A DNA stretch of 24,293 nt from an uncultured Desulfobacterales bacterium (GCA_945787595.1 CALZJV010000177.1:1-24293), one strand, 5' to 3'; counted from the stretch's first letter, positions 15,309 to 23,092 are shown. A program made the numbers and translations. The notes: generated by a model not told the origin, from the letters alone.

Positions 15309-18300
15309 ATGGCTGAATCCGATTCTAAAAAATCAAAATCTGCCGCCCGCAAACGCAAAGCAGCGGCGCGTACGCCCGAAAGTACGCCGACTGATGCGGC
15401 CGCACAACCGATAGGGATCTTCAATCGAAATTCGGCCTTCAAACTCAACGACCAGGAGGTCGAAAAACACCTTGCTTCAGGAGAACACAGCGGGCTGCTG
15501 GAGGATTACTTCGGCGAAGAAACGTATCGTGAGCTGAGTAAACTCGCCCAGGAGGCGTCTGCCAGGAGTGTGCGTGGCGGACCGCGCGTGCTCATTATTC
15601 CCGGCATTATGGGCTCGAAAATAGGCCGAAAAGGCAGAATATTCGATGATACGATCTGGATCGATCCGCTTGATGTCGCGACCGGCAACCTTACTGATCT
15701 GCGCCTGAACGGTGAAGACACCAAACTCAGGCCGCTCGGTGTGATCCTGCTTGCCTATTTGAAGTTAAAACTTTTACTGCGGGCGGCCGGATACGACGCT
15801 GACTTTTACCCCTATGATTGGCGCAAAAGCATTTCACTGCTGGGTCAGGAACTTTGCGCCCACCTGAAAAAAGAAAAAGCGGCAGATATAAGTATCGTCG
15901 CCCACAGCATGGGCGGTCTGGTAACCCGGGCGGCCGTTGCGCTAAAAGCGCCTAAAATTAAGCAGGTCGTTATGCTCGGTACCCCAAATCACGGCTCCTT
16001 CGCACCGGTGCAGGTCCTGCGGGCAGTCTATCCCATTTTGCGCAAAATTGCCTTTATCGATTTGAAGCATTCAGCTAACAAACTCGTAAAAAAGGTTTTT
16101 CGTACCTTCCCGAGCCTCTATGAAATGATGCCCTGGCCGGAAAAGTTTTCTACGGTAGACCTCTATAATTTGACCGGCTGGCCGTCGACTGACCCGGTCC
16201 CCATTGCCAAACTGTTGCAATCCGCCCGCCGGGTTCAGCAATCACTGGCACAGGCCGACAAACGCTTTACCTTAATTGCCGGTGTAAATCAGGAAACCGT
16301 TGTGGGTGTCCATCTGGAAGAAAATGAATTCTCATACGATCTTTCCATGGAAGGCGACGGCACGGTTCCCCTTGTCTTTGCAGAGCTGCCCGGCGCCGCA
16401 ACTTATTTTGTCGAAGAGTCACACGGCAGCCTCCCCAATAACCGCCAGGTGGCCAAAGCAGTTGATGACATTCTGGCTACAGGAGCCACTGCAGTCCTGC
16501 CGGACCGCTGGGAAGCTTCCCGGGCCGGGTTGACCCGTATGATGAAAGACAGTGATTTCGAAGAAATAGATTATGGCGGCTCCCGCGGACGAGCGCTCAG
16601 CCTGCGGGAGCAGCGTCAACTGCTGGATGAGCTAGTCTCGGCAACATCCCATGAAGCCCCCGCTATATCTGCTGGAGAAGCAGGTGTGGCAGCGACATCA
16701 AAATCCGGCAGGTTTGATCGTGAATTGCAGCGGATTGTTATCGGACGCCGCTATCAACACCGGCTGGAGATCAGACTGGCCTGCGGCAGCATCACCGATG
16801 TGGACGCCCGCGCCTATGTTCTAGGGATGTTTCGTGACGTCACGCCGGCCGGTGCCGCGAGTGCCATCGATTCGCTGCTGGAAGGTACGATCAGCGAATT
16901 CATCACCCGGCGTATGTTTAACGGCAATGTCGGTGAAATATCGATCATTCCAACCGGAAGGCACCCGGTGCGGCCCGATCTGATCGCCTTCGCCGGTTTG
17001 GGAGCTTTTGACAAGTTCAGCAGCGATGTTCTGGAACTGGTAGCGGAAAACATTATTCGCACTTTTCTCAAAACCAGGGTGGATGATTTTGCCACCGTTC
17101 TGTTCGGCGGCGCCTCCGGACGTCAGCCTGAAAAGGTCCTGGAGAATCTGTTGACAGGCTTCTTTCGCGGCCTGCTTGATGCGGACGCCCAGCATCGCTT
17201 CCATGGGGTCACGATCTGTGAAGCCGACCGCGGGCGGTACGAAGCCATCAAACGCGAGCTTTACCGCCTCTCCAGCACACCGCTCTTTGATCAGGTCGAG
17301 GTGACCATTCAAGAAATTCAATTGCCTCCGATAGTTGAAAAAAGGGTCTGGGGCGCACGGCCGGCGGAAAGGCGGGAACCGGTATATCTGATCGTGCGCT
17401 CCAGCCAATCTGAAGACGATGTCTTGCGTTATGAATCATCCATTCTGACCTCCGGGGCGAAAGCCGGGGTCGTCAAGGCCCAAAAGGAGATCGACAACAA
17501 CCTTCTTCAGCAACACCTGGACAGGATCAGCAGCAATAATTTTACCGACGCAAAATTGGAAGATTTCGGACGAACACTGGCCCAATTGGTATTGCCTCCG
17601 GACATCGTCACCGTTCTGACACGATTCCACGAAAATCCGCTGGTGGTGGTCCATGATGCCCTCACATCTCTCATACCCTGGGAAACGATCAACTTCGGCG
17701 GCCTTTTTCCTGCCGCCACGGGAGGTTTGAGCCGCCGCTATCTGGCCGATAATCTTTCGGTTGCAAAATGGCTGGAGCATCGTAAATACGGACCACGTCT
17801 GGATGTCCTGCTGGTGGTCAATCCAACCGGAGACTTGCCTGGCGCAGCCGACGAGGGTCGGCGTATTCAAGAGCTGTTCGGCGATTACACCTCGGCCGTC
17901 AATTTGAAGGTCCTGGAGGAATCTCAGGCACGCAAGAAAGTTCTGCTGGAACTATTTTCATCCGGAGAATATGATGTGGTCCATTATGCCGGCCATGCTT
18001 ACTTCGATCCTCAAAACCCGTCCAGCAGCGGTATTTTGTGCCCCGGCCGCGAGGTGTTGAGCGGCGCCGACCTGGCAGGCATCGGTAATTTACCGGCTCT
18101 GATGTTCTTCAACGCATGCGAGGCGGCCCGGGTTCGCAAACCACGGGAGGCCGCTGACCCCGAACTGGCCATGTCGAAAAGTATTCAACGCAATGTGGGA
18201 TTGGCGGAAGCCTTTATGCGAGGCGGTGTGGCCAATTACATGGGCACTTACTGGCCCGTCGGAGATGCGTCGGCCAAACGGTTTGCCGAGGTGTTTTACA

Positions 18301-18440
18301 GCGATTTATTGCAGGGCAAGGCTATCGGTCAATCGCTGCTGGAAGCCCGTAAGAAACTTCAGGGAAACCGCTGGGTCGACTGGGCCGACTATGTTCTCTA
18401 CGGCAGTCCGGAATTTGTGCTGAAAATGCCGTCAACTTAG
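15309..18440 (+). CDS. LCAT-like alpha/beta hydrolase fused to a CHAT caspase-like peptidase
   Basis: This is a 1043-residue multidomain protein. The start at 15309 is preferred over 15276 because AAGGAG lies just upstream. Residues 1-30 are basic and disordered. Residues about 90-400 form a lecithin:cholesterol-acyltransferase-like hydrolase: oxyanion-region PGIMGS, YPYDWRKS, nucleophile Ser200 in AHSMGGL, Asp350 in GDGTVP and His372 in ESHGS. Residues about 484-675 resemble the N-terminal macro-like fold of M17 leucyl aminopeptidases; this match is tentative. Residues about 765-1043 form a CHAT domain with catalytic His896 in HYAGHAYF and Cys937 in FFNACEAAR. It has no signal peptide. CHAT peptidases often serve as activators in bacterial conflict systems, so the protease may control a membrane-lipid-cleaving lipase. 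Both active sites look intact. A small broken gene follows after 28 bases. Confidence 0.88.
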   Translation: MAESDSKKSKSAARKRKAAARTPESTPTDAAAQPIGIFNRNSAFKLNDQEVEKHLASGEHSGLLEDYFGEETYRELSKLAQEASARSVRGGPRVLIIPGIMGSKIGRKGRIFDDTIWIDPLDVATGNLTDLRLNGEDTKLRPLGVILLAYLKLKLLLRAAGYDADFYPYDWRKSISLLGQELCAHLKKEKAADISIVAHSMGGLVTRAAVALKAPKIKQVVMLGTPNHGSFAPVQVLRAVYPILRKIAFIDLKHSANKLVKKVFRTFPSLYEMMPWPEKFSTVDLYNLTGWPSTDPVPIAKLLQSARRVQQSLAQADKRFTLIAGVNQETVVGVHLEENEFSYDLSMEGDGTVPLVFAELPGAATYFVEESHGSLPNNRQVAKAVDDILATGATAVLPDRWEASRAGLTRMMKDSDFEEIDYGGSRGRALSLREQRQLLDELVSATSHEAPAISAGEAGVAATSKSGRFDRELQRIVIGRRYQHRLEIRLACGSITDVDARAYVLGMFRDVTPAGAASAIDSLLEGTISEFITRRMFNGNVGEISIIPTGRHPVRPDLIAFAGLGAFDKFSSDVLELVAENIIRTFLKTRVDDFATVLFGGASGRQPEKVLENLLTGFFRGLLDADAQHRFHGVTICEADRGRYEAIKRELYRLSSTPLFDQVEVTIQEIQLPPIVEKRVWGARPAERREPVYLIVRSSQSEDDVLRYESSILTSGAKAGVVKAQKEIDNNLLQQHLDRISSNNFTDAKLEDFGRTLAQLVLPPDIVTVLTRFHENPLVVVHDALTSLIPWETINFGGLFPAATGGLSRRYLADNLSVAKWLEHRKYGPRLDVLLVVNPTGDLPGAADEGRRIQELFGDYTSAVNLKVLEESQARKKVLLELFSSGEYDVVHYAGHAYFDPQNPSSSGILCPGREVLSGADLAGIGNLPALMFFNACEAARVRKPREAADPELAMSKSIQRNVGLAEAFMRGGVANYMGTYWPVGDASAKRFAEVFYSDLLQGKAIGQSLLEARKKLQGNRWVDWADYVLYGSPEFVLKMPST

Positions 18441-18468
18441 GGTTTGCGAATGTCGAAAGTGACCTAAA

Positions 18469-18843
18469 ATGAACGAGTATCGCTATGAGGTCTTTTATAA
18501 TACCGATGGTCCGGCGCATTCACAGCCATTTGTAGAGCGAAAAAACGGATCTTCAGGTTCGTGAAGCTTTATCTGACTTTGTTCAAGAGTTGCCTCACTA
18601 TCTCAATGATCTGCAGGCTCAAATAAGGCCAGAGCCCATTAAAGCGAAGACCGATCGCATCAACGTCATCATTAAAACATCAGAGGACGGCGATTCTGTT
18701 GAAGGTCCCGTCGTTAAATGTTTGCAGTCGCTTGACTTGCGCGCCCAGCGAATCGAAGCGCAGGGGTAGTCGATCTCAGCTATCAAAACAAATTTGATCG
18801 CGAGCCGCACAATAAACTCAGTCTTTCGGCCTCGGAGGTGTAG
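18469..18843 (+). pseudogene. Small gene downstream of lipase-CHAT, split by two compensating frameshifts
   Basis: Frame 0 starts at ATG 18469, reads MNEYRYEVFYNTDGPAHSQ and stops at 18562-18564. The +1 frame then carries protein-like sequence (TDLQVREALSDFVQELPHYL to LDLRAQRIEAQG) to TAG 18767-18769. Frame 0 resumes as VVDLSYQNKFDREPHNKLS and stops at 18841-18843. Removing one A from the A6 run at 18540-18545 and adding one G to the G4 run at 18763-18766 restores a single 124-residue frame. The total span is 125 codons, so the two shifts cancel exactly. I do not recognise the family. It sits 28 bases after the lipase-CHAT stop and is likely part of that operon. It may be intact in the real genome. 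Confidence 0.55.
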
Positions 18844-18964
18844 CCTACTGTGTATGACAACCTTTTAGCCACTTGAAATACTGGTGATATTCAGAACATA
18901 CTTCAAAATTGGCTGAGTTTGTGCTATTGGCAAGTGATCTGTAGTCGGAACTCCGTCAAATTGG

Positions 18965-18996
18965 GGCTAAGTTTTGTGCATATCACAAATTTAGCC
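18965..18996. promoter_or_regulatory. 32-base dyad containing TTGTGATAT, upstream of the Crp/Fnr gene
   Basis: GGCTAAGTTTTGTG and CACAAATTTAGCC are complementary except for one extra base and are centred on CATAT. The inner TTTGTG/CACAAA arms are perfect. The minus strand contains TTGTGATAT, a word found three more times near 21.1-21.3 kb. It lies 89 bases before the Crp/Fnr start. It could be an operator for that regulator, or the end of the upstream transcript; there is no T-tract. Confidence 0.5.
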
Positions 18997-19055
18997 GAAG
19001 TCCAGATACTCAATATATCGGTACTCTGCAATATTGTATATCATAGATTTCACCT

Positions 19056-19065
19056 AACACGTGTT
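19056..19065. promoter_or_regulatory. 10-base palindrome just before the Crp/Fnr start
   Basis: AACACGTGTT is a perfect palindrome ending 19 bases before the first ATG at 19085. Its position suits an autorepression site, but no binding protein can be assigned. Confidence 0.3.
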
Positions 19066-19084
19066 GAGTTGCTGATTGGAATGA

Positions 19085-19693
19085 ATGATGAAGCCGGCGA
19101 TGGTATCTAAAAAACTGCTGATAGATGAGTTTAGGAGGCTCTTTTTTCAACCCATAAATGTTGATGAAGGAAATTTGTTCTCCTTTTCGAAATCTTTCAG
19201 CGAAGGGAAATACCCCCGGAAAACGTATCTGCTGTATGCAGGAGATCGATGGGATAAGGTGTTTTATATTCATCAGGGTTTGATTAGACTTTTTTATAAT
19301 GACTCTGAGGGACGGGAATTCAATAAGGCGTTCTTCTGGGAAAAGCATTGCATTTGGCCAGTAGCGCCAAGGGATCGAAACGAGGACAGTCTTTTCAGCA
19401 TCGCAGCGTTGGAAGACGTCACCGTTTTGGAGTGTTCATTTCAGTTGTTCCATAAGTGGATGAGTGAACGCGGACATTGGGAAAAGTTTGCTCTCCCGTT
19501 CGCCGAGACGTTGGTTGAGCAAAAGTTTCTGCGTGAACATGATTTTCTGCTCCTTACAGCCACCGAGCGTTTCAATAATTTTTCCAGCAAGTATCCTGAC
19601 ATTGTTTTTCGGATTCCTGATTACCATTTAGCTTCATATCTGGGAATTACGAATGTATCCCTTTCCAGAATTAAGCGTTCGCTAAAGGTTTAA
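19085..19693 (+). CDS. Crp/Fnr family transcriptional regulator (divergent)
   Basis: This is a 202-residue protein. Residues about 20-130 form a cyclic-nucleotide-binding-type beta-roll (YPRKTYLLYAGDRWDKVFYI, then HQGLIRLFYNDSEGREFNKA), and the C-terminus carries a winged helix ending RIPDYHLASYLGITNVSLSR, where SLSRIKR is the recognition helix. The PGE-x-x-G-x3-RxA ligand motif of CRP is not seen, nor is an N-terminal Fnr cysteine cluster, so the signal is unknown. ATG codons at 19085, 19088 and 19100 are all possible starts. It lies in A+T-rich DNA, and its neighbours are small membrane and transport genes. Confidence 0.8.
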   Translation: MMKPAMVSKKLLIDEFRRLFFQPINVDEGNLFSFSKSFSEGKYPRKTYLLYAGDRWDKVFYIHQGLIRLFYNDSEGREFNKAFFWEKHCIWPVAPRDRNEDSLFSIAALEDVTVLECSFQLFHKWMSERGHWEKFALPFAETLVEQKFLREHDFLLLTATERFNNFSSKYPDIVFRIPDYHLASYLGITNVSLSRIKRSLKV

Positions 19694-19802
19694 CAAATGT
19701 TAATGACAATGCCTGCTAGTTTGGTTACCCTCCATATACATTGTGCATAAATTTAGGCTCTCATCTTGCAAAAATTGGTCACAAGAATTAAAGGGGGTGA
19801 CT

Positions 19803-20183
19803 ATGAACAGGGCAAACTTGAATTTGCAAATTGCAATGGCCTCATTGGTGGGGCTGCTTACACTCACTGTAGTGCAAATAATGGCACTTTTCGCTAAAGT
19901 AGAACCACATCCGCCGGAATTTGTAGGACCCTTTTTGGGAGCAGTTGCGGCTTTAGGTTTTGTTTGTGCAGTTTTAATGTACGGAAGAAGCAGAGTAGGT
20001 ATAGCATTATCAATTCTATTTTCGCTTATAAATATACCGAATGTGGGATTGCATAAATTATGGACTCATCCAGCAGCTAATGTATTATGGCCGATTGTTA
20101 TTCTCGGCTCTGTACTGATAGTGGCTTTGCTTGTTTCTTCCATAATCTTATGGAAAAAAAAGCAGCTCAATTCTGCTGTATAA
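19803..20183 (+). CDS. Small four-helix membrane protein
   Basis: This is a 126-residue integral membrane protein. The start at 19803 is set by AAGGGGGTGA three to twelve bases upstream; an open frame extends to 19743 but lacks such a site. Four hydrophobic segments lie at about residues 10-30, 42-60, 66-80 and 95-117. The short basic tail is WKKKQL. The conserved-looking loop HPPEFVGPFLG follows the first helix. No family was recognised. It lies 109 bases after the Crp/Fnr gene on the same strand and may be its target. Confidence 0.65.
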   Translation: MNRANLNLQIAMASLVGLLTLTVVQIMALFAKVEPHPPEFVGPFLGAVAALGFVCAVLMYGRSRVGIALSILFSLINIPNVGLHKLWTHPAANVLWPIVILGSVLIVALLVSSIILWKKKQLNSAV

Positions 20184-20369
20184 GTTAGGGCTTGCCAAAT
20201 CATTCCAGCGGAACACCTAACGGGATTTGAGACAAATGGCAACCAGGCATCCATCGAAGTGACATACGAGGATGCGCTTGCCCCGATCTGCTCCTTACCG
20301 TCGGTGATTTACGGCGTCATGTCAGATTGTCCCAAAGCAAATTGCATAATTTTCTGATAGGAGATGAGA

Positions 20370-20950
20370 ATGTTTAGCACAGAATTTTTGCTAACATCAC
20401 TGGTGGTAGTCCTAATACCAGGAACAGGAGTGATTTATACGGTATCAACAGGTCTTTTTCTCGGCTGGCGCGCAAGCATTGCAGCAGCATTCGGTTGCAC
20501 AGCAGGAATTGTCCCATTTTTCATATGAGTGCGGTTGCCTTCCAAGTTGTTAAATATGCTGGAGCAATATACTTGCTTTATCTTGCCTGGTCAATGTGGC
20601 GTGAAACAGGTGCATTAAAATTTAACTCCCCTTCTTCCAAAAATGGTTTACGGCAAATCGCAACGAAAGGTTTCTTAATCAATATTCTTAACCCCAAGCT
20701 GTCGATATTTTTCTTGGCCTTCCTACCGCTTTTCGTCTCCCCAGATACTTCATCGCCAATATTTCAGATGTTTATTCTCAGTATCGCTTTCATGGCTATG
20801 ACGTTAATCATTTTTATTCTGTATGGCGTTTCGGCAAATGGATTTCGCAGATACGTTGTTAACTCTCCACGGCTAATTGTCTGGCTACAACGATCATTTG
20901 CAGCCACGTTTGCAGCCCTTGGTGTTAAGCTTGCAATGACAGACCAATAA
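20370..20950 (+). pseudogene. LysE/RhtB-family amino acid exporter, frameshifted
   Basis: The first frame (20370-20528) encodes FLLTSLVVVLIPGTGVIYTV and LGWRASIAAAFGCTAGIVP, the N-terminal helix pair of LysE/RhtB exporters. It stops at TGA 20526. The rest lies one frame over, from MSAVAFQVVKYAGAIYLLYL to 20950, including the family motif TKGFLINILNPKLSIFFLAF. One extra T in the T5 run at 20517-20521 joins the frames, but about a dozen residues usual between GIVP and the SAVAFQ segment are also missing. AGGAG at 20359-20363 supports the start at 20370. If the frameshift is real the gene is dead; the small deletion suggests true decay. Confidence 0.75.
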
Positions 20951-21099
20951 ATAATTATTTGTGAAAAATAGAATCAAAAAATAAATGACATAACAATCTC
21001 TTCAATCGGCCCGAAAAATGCCGCGTCCGCAGATGAGTACGTTAATCAAGATATCTGGTACTCTCCGGCATAGTTGCAAAAAATAAGGACTCAAAAAAC

Positions 21100-21326
21100 T
21101 TGTGATATGCATGATCCCGATTCGGAAGGCTGAGTTCCATGTAACTGCTATGTATTTTAACATTTGACATCGCCTAAACTATTGTGATATCCATTAGCTA
21201 TCTGAAATTATTACGAATTTCAGATACTGGCAAGTTATCTGGTTCTGGCTCTTAACTCCACAGCAAGCTTCCCCTCCACCAGTCAGTTCTCATGAAATAA
21301 TCCTCCAAAGCACTACATTGTGATAT
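21100..21326 (+). promoter_or_regulatory. Three TTGTGATAT words upstream of the carboxypeptidase promoter
   Basis: The 9-base word TTGTGATAT occurs at 21100-21108, 21182-21190 and 21318-21326. A fourth copy lies inverted in the dyad upstream of the Crp/Fnr gene (18980-18988). The last copy ends 37 bases before the -35 hexamer at 21364, a plausible activator position. TGTGA is the half-site core of many CRP-family proteins, so these are candidate binding sites of the regulator encoded at 19085. Confidence 0.35.
21199..21226. repeat. Perfect 11-bp inverted repeat
   Basis: TATCTGAAATT and AATTTCAGATA flank a 6-base spacer. There is no T-tract, so it is not an obvious terminator. It could be an operator or the scar of an element. 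Confidence 0.5.
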
Positions 21327-21363
21327 TAACCCATTAATAATTATAGATAATCATCTTTTTAAC

Positions 21364-21391
21364 TTGACAATGTTTATGCTATTTATATAGA
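21364..21391 (+). promoter_or_regulatory. Candidate sigma-70 promoter of the carboxypeptidase transcript
   Basis: A perfect -35 TTGACA (21364-21369) is followed after 16 bases by TATAGA (21386-21391) in very A+T-rich DNA. Transcription from here would give a leader of about 480 bases before the M14 gene. Confidence 0.5.
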
Positions 21392-21550
21392 TAAATCCAT
21401 AAATAGATTTATTAATCAAACAACAAAGAATTTATTTTCAGTATTTTCGTGCAGGGGTGGAGAAAAATTAATCAAAACTATAATCTTAAATTAACTAATT
21501 AACTCAAAAACCATTTATTTCCCATACCCTGAATTTAAAGGGGTTGGTTA

Positions 21551-21631
21551 ATGAAGAACGCAAAAGAAAAGGCCTTAAAAGCCCCCTTTAGATTAAAATG
21601 CTCGCTCGGGGGTTTTCTTTTTATTGGATGA
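21551..21631 (+). CDS. Putative 26-residue leader peptide
   Basis: An ATG preceded by AAAGGGG opens a 26-codon frame beginning MKNAKEKALKAPFR and ending GGFLFIG. The frame spans the whole terminator-like hairpin at 21577-21625, so ribosomes translating it would disrupt that structure. This arrangement is typical of attenuation leaders. No run of a single regulatory amino acid stands out, although it is lysine-rich at the front. It could also be a chance frame. Confidence 0.35.
   Translation: MKNAKEKALKAPFRLKCSLGGFLFIG
21577..21625 (+). terminator. Terminator-like hairpin in the carboxypeptidase leader
   Basis: AAAA-G-CCCCC (21577-21586) pairs with GGGGGTTTT (21608-21616) with one bulged G, followed by CTTTTTATT. 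It lies about 250 bases before the M14 start and downstream of the candidate promoter, so it may act as an attenuator. Confidence 0.5.
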
Positions 21632-21655
21632 ATTCAATATAGATAAAATTAGTTT

Positions 21656-21670
21656 GAAAGGAGGTGATAA
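21656..21670 (+). promoter_or_regulatory. Perfect Shine-Dalgarno sequence without a clear gene
   Basis: GAAAGGAGGTGAT is fully complementary to the usual 16S rRNA 3' end, yet no ATG follows at normal distance. The nearest option is a 12-codon TTG frame. It may mark a vanished gene or a standby ribosome site in the leader. Confidence 0.35.
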
Positions 21671-21811
21671 ATTTCTTTTGTTTTTGCATCCTACCTTTAT
21701 CTGGAACCACTGCTAAAAGTTGATGTGTTGAGCCCAAATTTATTTAGAGATCTCTATTATGCTCTTTGAGTCAAACTATTTAGATTAAGCGTATTTCCAG
21801 AAATCCATATA

Positions 21812-21863
21812 AAAGGGGGTGATATAACTGTTGGCTTTAAATCGTTTACTGAATGTAATCTAA
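21812..21863 (+). promoter_or_regulatory. Second ribosome site and 10-codon frame coupled to the M14 start
   Basis: AAAGGGGGTGAT (21812-21823) precedes a TTG at 21831 that opens a 10-residue frame (LALNRLLNVI) ending TAA at 21861-21863. That stop abuts AAAGGAGG, the ribosome site of the carboxypeptidase gene, so translation of the short frame would deliver ribosomes to the main start. Confidence 0.35.
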
Positions 21864-21875
21864 AAGGAGGCCTTT

Positions 21876-23087
21876 ATGAAAAAAGTTATTAGCAGCCTAT
21901 TTTTCACGGTGTTCATTCTTTCGGTAACCGCGACTTTAGCTCTCGCTAAACCTGGCTCAACCCCAAACGGACCATGGGTAACGCCAAACCAGAATATTTC
22001 GCTCGAGGCTTTTCATAATTATGAGGAACTTACAGATCGGTTGATGAAAATTGAAAAGTCTTCTAATGGGCTTGTAGAAATTGAAGAGGCCGGCGTGACC
22101 GGCGAGGAGCGATCCATATGGCTTGTAAAAATCGGAGATCCCGATAATCCGCCGGTGCTCATTTTTACACAACAGCACGGTGATGAGCCGCATGGGACAG
22201 AGGCGGCTCTCGATCTAATCAAATTCCTTGGGACCGGCAGTGCCCAAGCCGAGAAGATATTAGACGAACTATACGTACTTATCATTCCCAGGGTAAACCC
22301 CGACGGAGCCGAAATTCCGACACGCGGCAATGCTGACTTTTCTGCACCACCACGCAACTCGGGCCAATGCCCTGCAGCAGGTGGTAGCAATCCCAATGGT
22401 AAAGGAATCTTTTCCACAGGGTTTGGTGATACAGGGTTATTTTCTTGGGATATAAATCGATACCATTGGCCTGTGTGGGAGGAAAGTTGGCAATATCTTT
22501 GTAATGTCGATGTTAATGGAGATCCAGTTTATCCTTTCAACCCGGTTCCTGAGTCACAAGCTGTATTAGATACGTATGAAATTTATCAGCCGATATGGGC
22601 AGTCGACGTTCACAACCAGGGGTTCAATGTCGTCGATCCGGATCAATGCGCTGCTGATGATGCATGTCGACCTGGCCAGTATGTAACAGGGTCTATTCTC
22701 TGGCCCACCAACCCAGATGTAGACCCTGATGATGTCAACCTGTCCAAGCAGATGACACTGATCATGAAAAAACGGTCGCTTGAAATTGGTAATGTTGAAC
22801 TTACACGCTATAATGGTGGCAGTTTTGCTGGTATTGCCCGCAATGCTTATGGTCTGTTGGGTGGAGGCAGCGTTCTTTTTGAAGTTGCTGGCCAGATCGA
22901 AGGTAGTCCTTCTATAAACAATGGACAAAAAGCAATTGGTAAGCTTAAAAGCGGGGTTAGAAAAATTCTGCTTAGCCTGATTGAAGCCACCGCCGATGGT
23001 TCCTTGTTTGATGAAGATCCCGCTGAGGCTGACACACTGATCCTGGATAATGATGTCTTTTTACCAAACCCACGTTTGGTTGAGTAA
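21876..23087 (+). CDS. Secreted M14 family zinc carboxypeptidase
   Basis: This is a 403-residue exported metallopeptidase. It has a signal peptide (MKKVISSLFFTVFILSVTAT, cleavage probably near ALA-KP). Zinc ligands His101 and Glu104 lie in TQQHGDEPHG, and the third ligand His246 in AVDVHNQG. VNPDGAE (140-146) is the usual substrate-binding loop, and the catalytic Glu336 lies in SVLFEVAGQ. The active site therefore looks complete. Cysteines at about 164, 209, 258 and 264 could form disulfides. AAAGGAGG before ATG is a strong ribosome site. It is probably periplasmic or extracellular and trims peptides or peptidoglycan fragments; the substrate is not known. It stands alone with a long structured leader. 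Confidence 0.88.
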   Translation: MKKVISSLFFTVFILSVTATLALAKPGSTPNGPWVTPNQNISLEAFHNYEELTDRLMKIEKSSNGLVEIEEAGVTGEERSIWLVKIGDPDNPPVLIFTQQHGDEPHGTEAALDLIKFLGTGSAQAEKILDELYVLIIPRVNPDGAEIPTRGNADFSAPPRNSGQCPAAGGSNPNGKGIFSTGFGDTGLFSWDINRYHWPVWEESWQYLCNVDVNGDPVYPFNPVPESQAVLDTYEIYQPIWAVDVHNQGFNVVDPDQCAADDACRPGQYVTGSILWPTNPDVDPDDVNLSKQMTLIMKKRSLEIGNVELTRYNGGSFAGIARNAYGLLGGGSVLFEVAGQIEGSPSINNGQKAIGKLKSGVRKILLSLIEATADGSLFDEDPAEADTLILDNDVFLPNPRLVE

Positions 23088-23092
23088 TCCGC

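Larger units (their letters stand above)
20951..21363. other. A+T-rich intergenic stretch without genes
   Basis: No credible coding frame is seen. It holds an 11-bp perfect hairpin (21199-21226), three copies of TTGTGATAT and one TCAAGATATC word at 21046-21055. It is probably a regulatory or decayed region. Confidence 0.6.

Noticed and set aside
16821..17408. 195-codon minus-strand open frame
   Set aside because: It lies wholly within the lipase-CHAT gene on the opposite strand, with no ribosome site and no recognisable protein features.
18538..18546. A-AAA-AAC heptamer as a programmed -1 frameshift site in the small gene after lipase-CHAT
   Set aside because: The heptamer is in the right phase, but a -1 shift enters a frame that is not protein-like and stops after about 26 codons. 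The coherent continuation is in the +1 frame, so a run-length change explains it better.
18976..18987. Classical CRP site TGTGA-N6-TCACA at the dyad
   Set aside because: The TGTG and CACA halves are only 5 bases apart instead of 8, so it does not fit the E. coli-type CRP site.
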